Assembly: GCA_017449075.1 (NCBI GenBank)
Contig: JAFSKG010000036.1
Span: 32,978-96,977 of the forward strand
Origin: Lachnospiraceae bacterium
Lineage (GTDB): Bacteria; Bacillota; Clostridia; Lachnospirales; Lachnospiraceae
DNA length: 64,000 bases
Direction: 5' to 3'
The notes under the pieces are model-generated. The model had not been told where the DNA came from and ran no database searches. It worked only from the letters and a program-made list of their open reading frames with translations. A program made the position numbers and the translations under genes. Positions 62,549-64,000 of the stretch are shown here, in pieces (position 1 is the stretch's first letter; every line of letters starts with the position of its first letter).

Positions 62549-63844
62549 ATGTTTAGTTTTAAGAAAAATGAATATAATTTCAAGGCATTATTTATAATTT
62601 TGCTGATAATGATAATGTCTTTTGTTTTTGTGGTGTTTGCATATACAAATGAAAAATTGAGAGAAATTTATATCACAAGAGATGAAGTAAAGAAATGGGC
62701 TCAAGATCAAGCCTCAGAACTTGCTGTTCTTGAAATTAATGGTCAAGCAAAGACACAAAAAGAGGTAATGTATCAAATGTGGGTTAGAGGACTTAAAGAT
62801 AAAAATATTGAGACTATTTCGTCTTCTGAGTTGCAGTCTATGGAAGAGAGGTGGGAAAAAGAATATGGACCAAGTTCACATCCGACTCCAGCTCCTACAG
62901 AGACAAGTCCAGGTGGCGGCTATGTCTTTATTGATTGGAATTCGGTTACCACAGATTCTACGAATTGGATGAGCAACATACCTGATAATAGATATATTCA
63001 TGAATTAAATATCCCTGGTACACATGATAGCGCAACTCAGTATGTTAAAAATGGAAGTGCACTTATTGACATATTTGTTGCTGCTGCGACATGTCAAGAT
63101 AAGAGTGTGCAAGAGCAACTTAATGCAGGTGTGAGGGCATTTGATTTTAGGGTCGATGAAAGTTTGAATCTTTGTCATGGAGATGGCACATATAAGTTTA
63201 CTGCTTACTCTGATAGTGGTAAGACAACGATATTGACTTTGCAAAATGCATTAAATACTATAAGTTCATTTCTTTCATCGCATAGTTCAGAAACAGTTTT
63301 GGTAAGTATAAAGAAAGAAGATGGCAATACAGCAACAGTAAGAACTGCAGTTCAAAACTTACTTTCAAGTTACACCGCAGATACTATGTATACTGGTTTA
63401 ACCTGGCCAACAATTGGCAATGTAAGAGGGAAGATGGTGTTAGTCACAAGAATATCATCACTTGGACAAGGAATATATTACAATGTTCCTGATAATACAA
63501 GTTCTACAATGTCTATCAATGGAGTTACAGTATATACTGAAGATCACTATGATGCATCCTCTGATAATAAAAAGACATATGTAGGCAATGCATTTACTAC
63601 AGCAGGAGCAAATGACATAACAACTGATGGCACTAAAGGAAGCTACGGCGCTTTGATTTTTTCTTCATCAAACACTTTCTCAGCTTCAACGCTTACATCT
63701 TATCAATCTCCAAAAGCTATATCTGATGAAGTGAATCCATATATTACGGGATATAGTTTGACTCAGGGGAAATTATATGGTCAGGTAATGATGGACTTTG
63801 TGACAGAGGGTTTGGCAAAAAAAATATATGAAACTAACCCATAA
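62549..63844 (+). CDS. Membrane-anchored phosphatidylinositol-specific phospholipase C-like protein
   Basis: This 431-aa surface protein has one N-terminal membrane segment (about residues 13-32), a helical charged stalk and a Pro/Ser/Thr linker (SSHPTPAPTETSPGG). A PI-PLC X domain then runs to the C-terminus. The two catalytic histidines fit H159 in IPGTHDSA and H210 in LCHGDGTY, with conserved Arg in AFDFRVDE and the SSETVLVSIKKEDG strand. Bacterial PI-PLCs cut phosphatidylinositol or GPI anchors without calcium. In an anaerobe this may target host or environmental lipids. The signal segment may remain as an anchor, since I see no obvious cut site. It lies just before an insertion sequence. 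Confidence 0.9.
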   Translation: MFSFKKNEYNFKALFIILLIMIMSFVFVVFAYTNEKLREIYITRDEVKKWAQDQASELAVLEINGQAKTQKEVMYQMWVRGLKDKNIETISSSELQSMEERWEKEYGPSSHPTPAPTETSPGGGYVFIDWNSVTTDSTNWMSNIPDNRYIHELNIPGTHDSATQYVKNGSALIDIFVAAATCQDKSVQEQLNAGVRAFDFRVDESLNLCHGDGTYKFTAYSDSGKTTILTLQNALNTISSFLSSHSSETVLVSIKKEDGNTATVRTAVQNLLSSYTADTMYTGLTWPTIGNVRGKMVLVTRISSLGQGIYYNVPDNTSSTMSINGVTVYTEDHYDASSDNKKTYVGNAFTTAGANDITTDGTKGSYGALIFSSSNTFSASTLTSYQSPKAISDEVNPYITGYSLTQGKLYGQVMMDFVTEGLAKKIYETNP

Positions 63845-63900
63845 TTAGAATTAAGTTATTTGATAAAAATAGGACTCTGTTTATAGTTAAACCCAATATT

Positions 63901-63939
63901 TAGACCAAATTAGTTAAATAAAATAACTAAGGAGGTCTA
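63901..63939 (+). promoter_or_regulatory. Hairpin sequestering the ribosome binding site of the IS transposase gene
   Basis: TAGACC pairs with GGTCTA and TTAGTTA with TAACTAA, separated by a symmetric 3x3 internal loop and closed by a 7-base loop. The AAGGAGG site (63929-63935) lies in the right arm, and a T-run follows. It could both hide the binding site and act as a weak terminator for reading in from outside. Confidence 0.72.
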
Positions 63940-63945
63940 TTTTTT

Positions 63946-64000
63946 ATGAAGTATAGTTTGAAATTTAAATTAAAGATGATTAGTTTAAAGAAAGAAGGTA
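63946..64000 (+). CDS. IS3-family transposase OrfA (partial, 3' end outside window)
   Basis: Eighteen codons (MKYSLKFKLKMISLKKEG) match the start of IS3/IS150-group OrfA proteins, whose N-terminus is a helix-turn-helix that binds the element's ends (typical form: MKYSxEFKLxxVxLYxxG). A strong AAGGAGG site lies 10 bases upstream but is base-paired in a hairpin. The rest of the gene is beyond the window. Confidence 0.72.
   Translation, partial: MKYSLKFKLKMISLKKEG

Larger units (their letters stand above)
63879..64000 (+). mobile_element. Left part of an IS3-family (IS150-group) insertion sequence, cut by the window edge
   Basis: The first codons of an IS3-type orfA start at 63946, preceded by a hairpin leader. 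The outer inverted repeat cannot be fixed because the other end is not in the window. The stretch with TAAACCCAATATTTAGACC resembles IS150-group ends, and the coordinate 63879 is a guess. PI-PLC ends 34 bases earlier and does not look interrupted. Confidence 0.6.

Noticed and set aside
1-64000. tRNA, rRNA, CRISPR array, phage or plasmid genes
   Set aside because: I looked through all intergenic gaps, the longest about 120 bases, and saw no cloverleaf, rRNA segment or spaced repeats; the only mobile DNA is the IS start at the right edge.

Overview
The window is AT-rich (by eye about one third GC) and gene-dense, and nearly everything lies on the + strand. The gene set points to a low-GC, obligately anaerobic Clostridia, most likely Lachnospiraceae or a close relative: an Rnf ion-pumping ferredoxin:NAD oxidoreductase, type III glutamine synthetase, class III fructose-bisphosphatase, archaeal-type prolyl-tRNA synthetase, DUF4364/DUF5716/DUF5717-like proteins, a cytoplasmic BspA-like LRR protein, S-layer-homology proteins and an LTA-synthase-like sulfatase. 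The standard bacterial code fits throughout. I see no rRNA, tRNA or CRISPR array, no gap over 300 bases without a gene, and only the first bases of one insertion sequence at the right edge.

Layout. (1) 1-3965: end of the rnf operon (rnfE partial, rnfA, rnfB), then glnN and a bidirectional terminator. (2) 3983-4969: two small minus-strand genes, an unidentified 121-aa protein and a DUF4364-like winged-helix protein. (3) 5009-33574: a run of 19 genes with no gap over about 20 bases and no visible terminator until its end. It holds a DUF5717/DUF5716/TPR-like trio, valS, topA, pyrG, gpsA, mutL, a lipoprotein, pcrA, an oadA-like carboxyltransferase, rfbA-rfbB-rfbD, glmM, an LTA-synthase-like enzyme, a cysteine desulfurase, a secreted wall-binding protein and fbp. 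(4) 33579-44487: nine genes with their own promoter and terminator: two tandem SLH paralogues, a MacA-like adaptor, ABC ATPase and MacB/FtsX permease, a short UvrD-like helicase, response regulator, histidine kinase and ispE. (5) 44515-53862: a TetR-type regulator with a 19-bp operator-like palindrome, an RND adaptor and pump, two TolC-family proteins, then proS and a strong terminator. (6) 53899-61678: cca, a phosphohexomutase, mreB, recD2, comF and an LRR protein. (7) 61720-64000: pgeF and a membrane-anchored PI-PLC-like protein, each with its own promoter, then the start of an IS3-type element.

Functionally the window mixes housekeeping (translation, DNA topology and repair, CTP and phospholipid precursors, isoprenoids) with envelope construction (dTDP-sugar and GlcNAc precursors, polyglycerol phosphate, MreB, SLH proteins) and two export systems. 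The observations I find most worth follow-up are: promoters whose predicted +1 falls on or next to the start codon (likely leaderless mRNAs) at four genes; a degenerate actin/Hsp70-like protein in a three-gene cassette of unknown role; a UvrD-like helicase that appears to lack its 2B domain; a MacA-like adaptor with duplicated lipoyl/hairpin modules; RND plus TolC-family genes in an organism that also encodes an LTA-synthase-like enzyme; and a hairpin that would sequester the ribosome binding site of the IS transposase gene.
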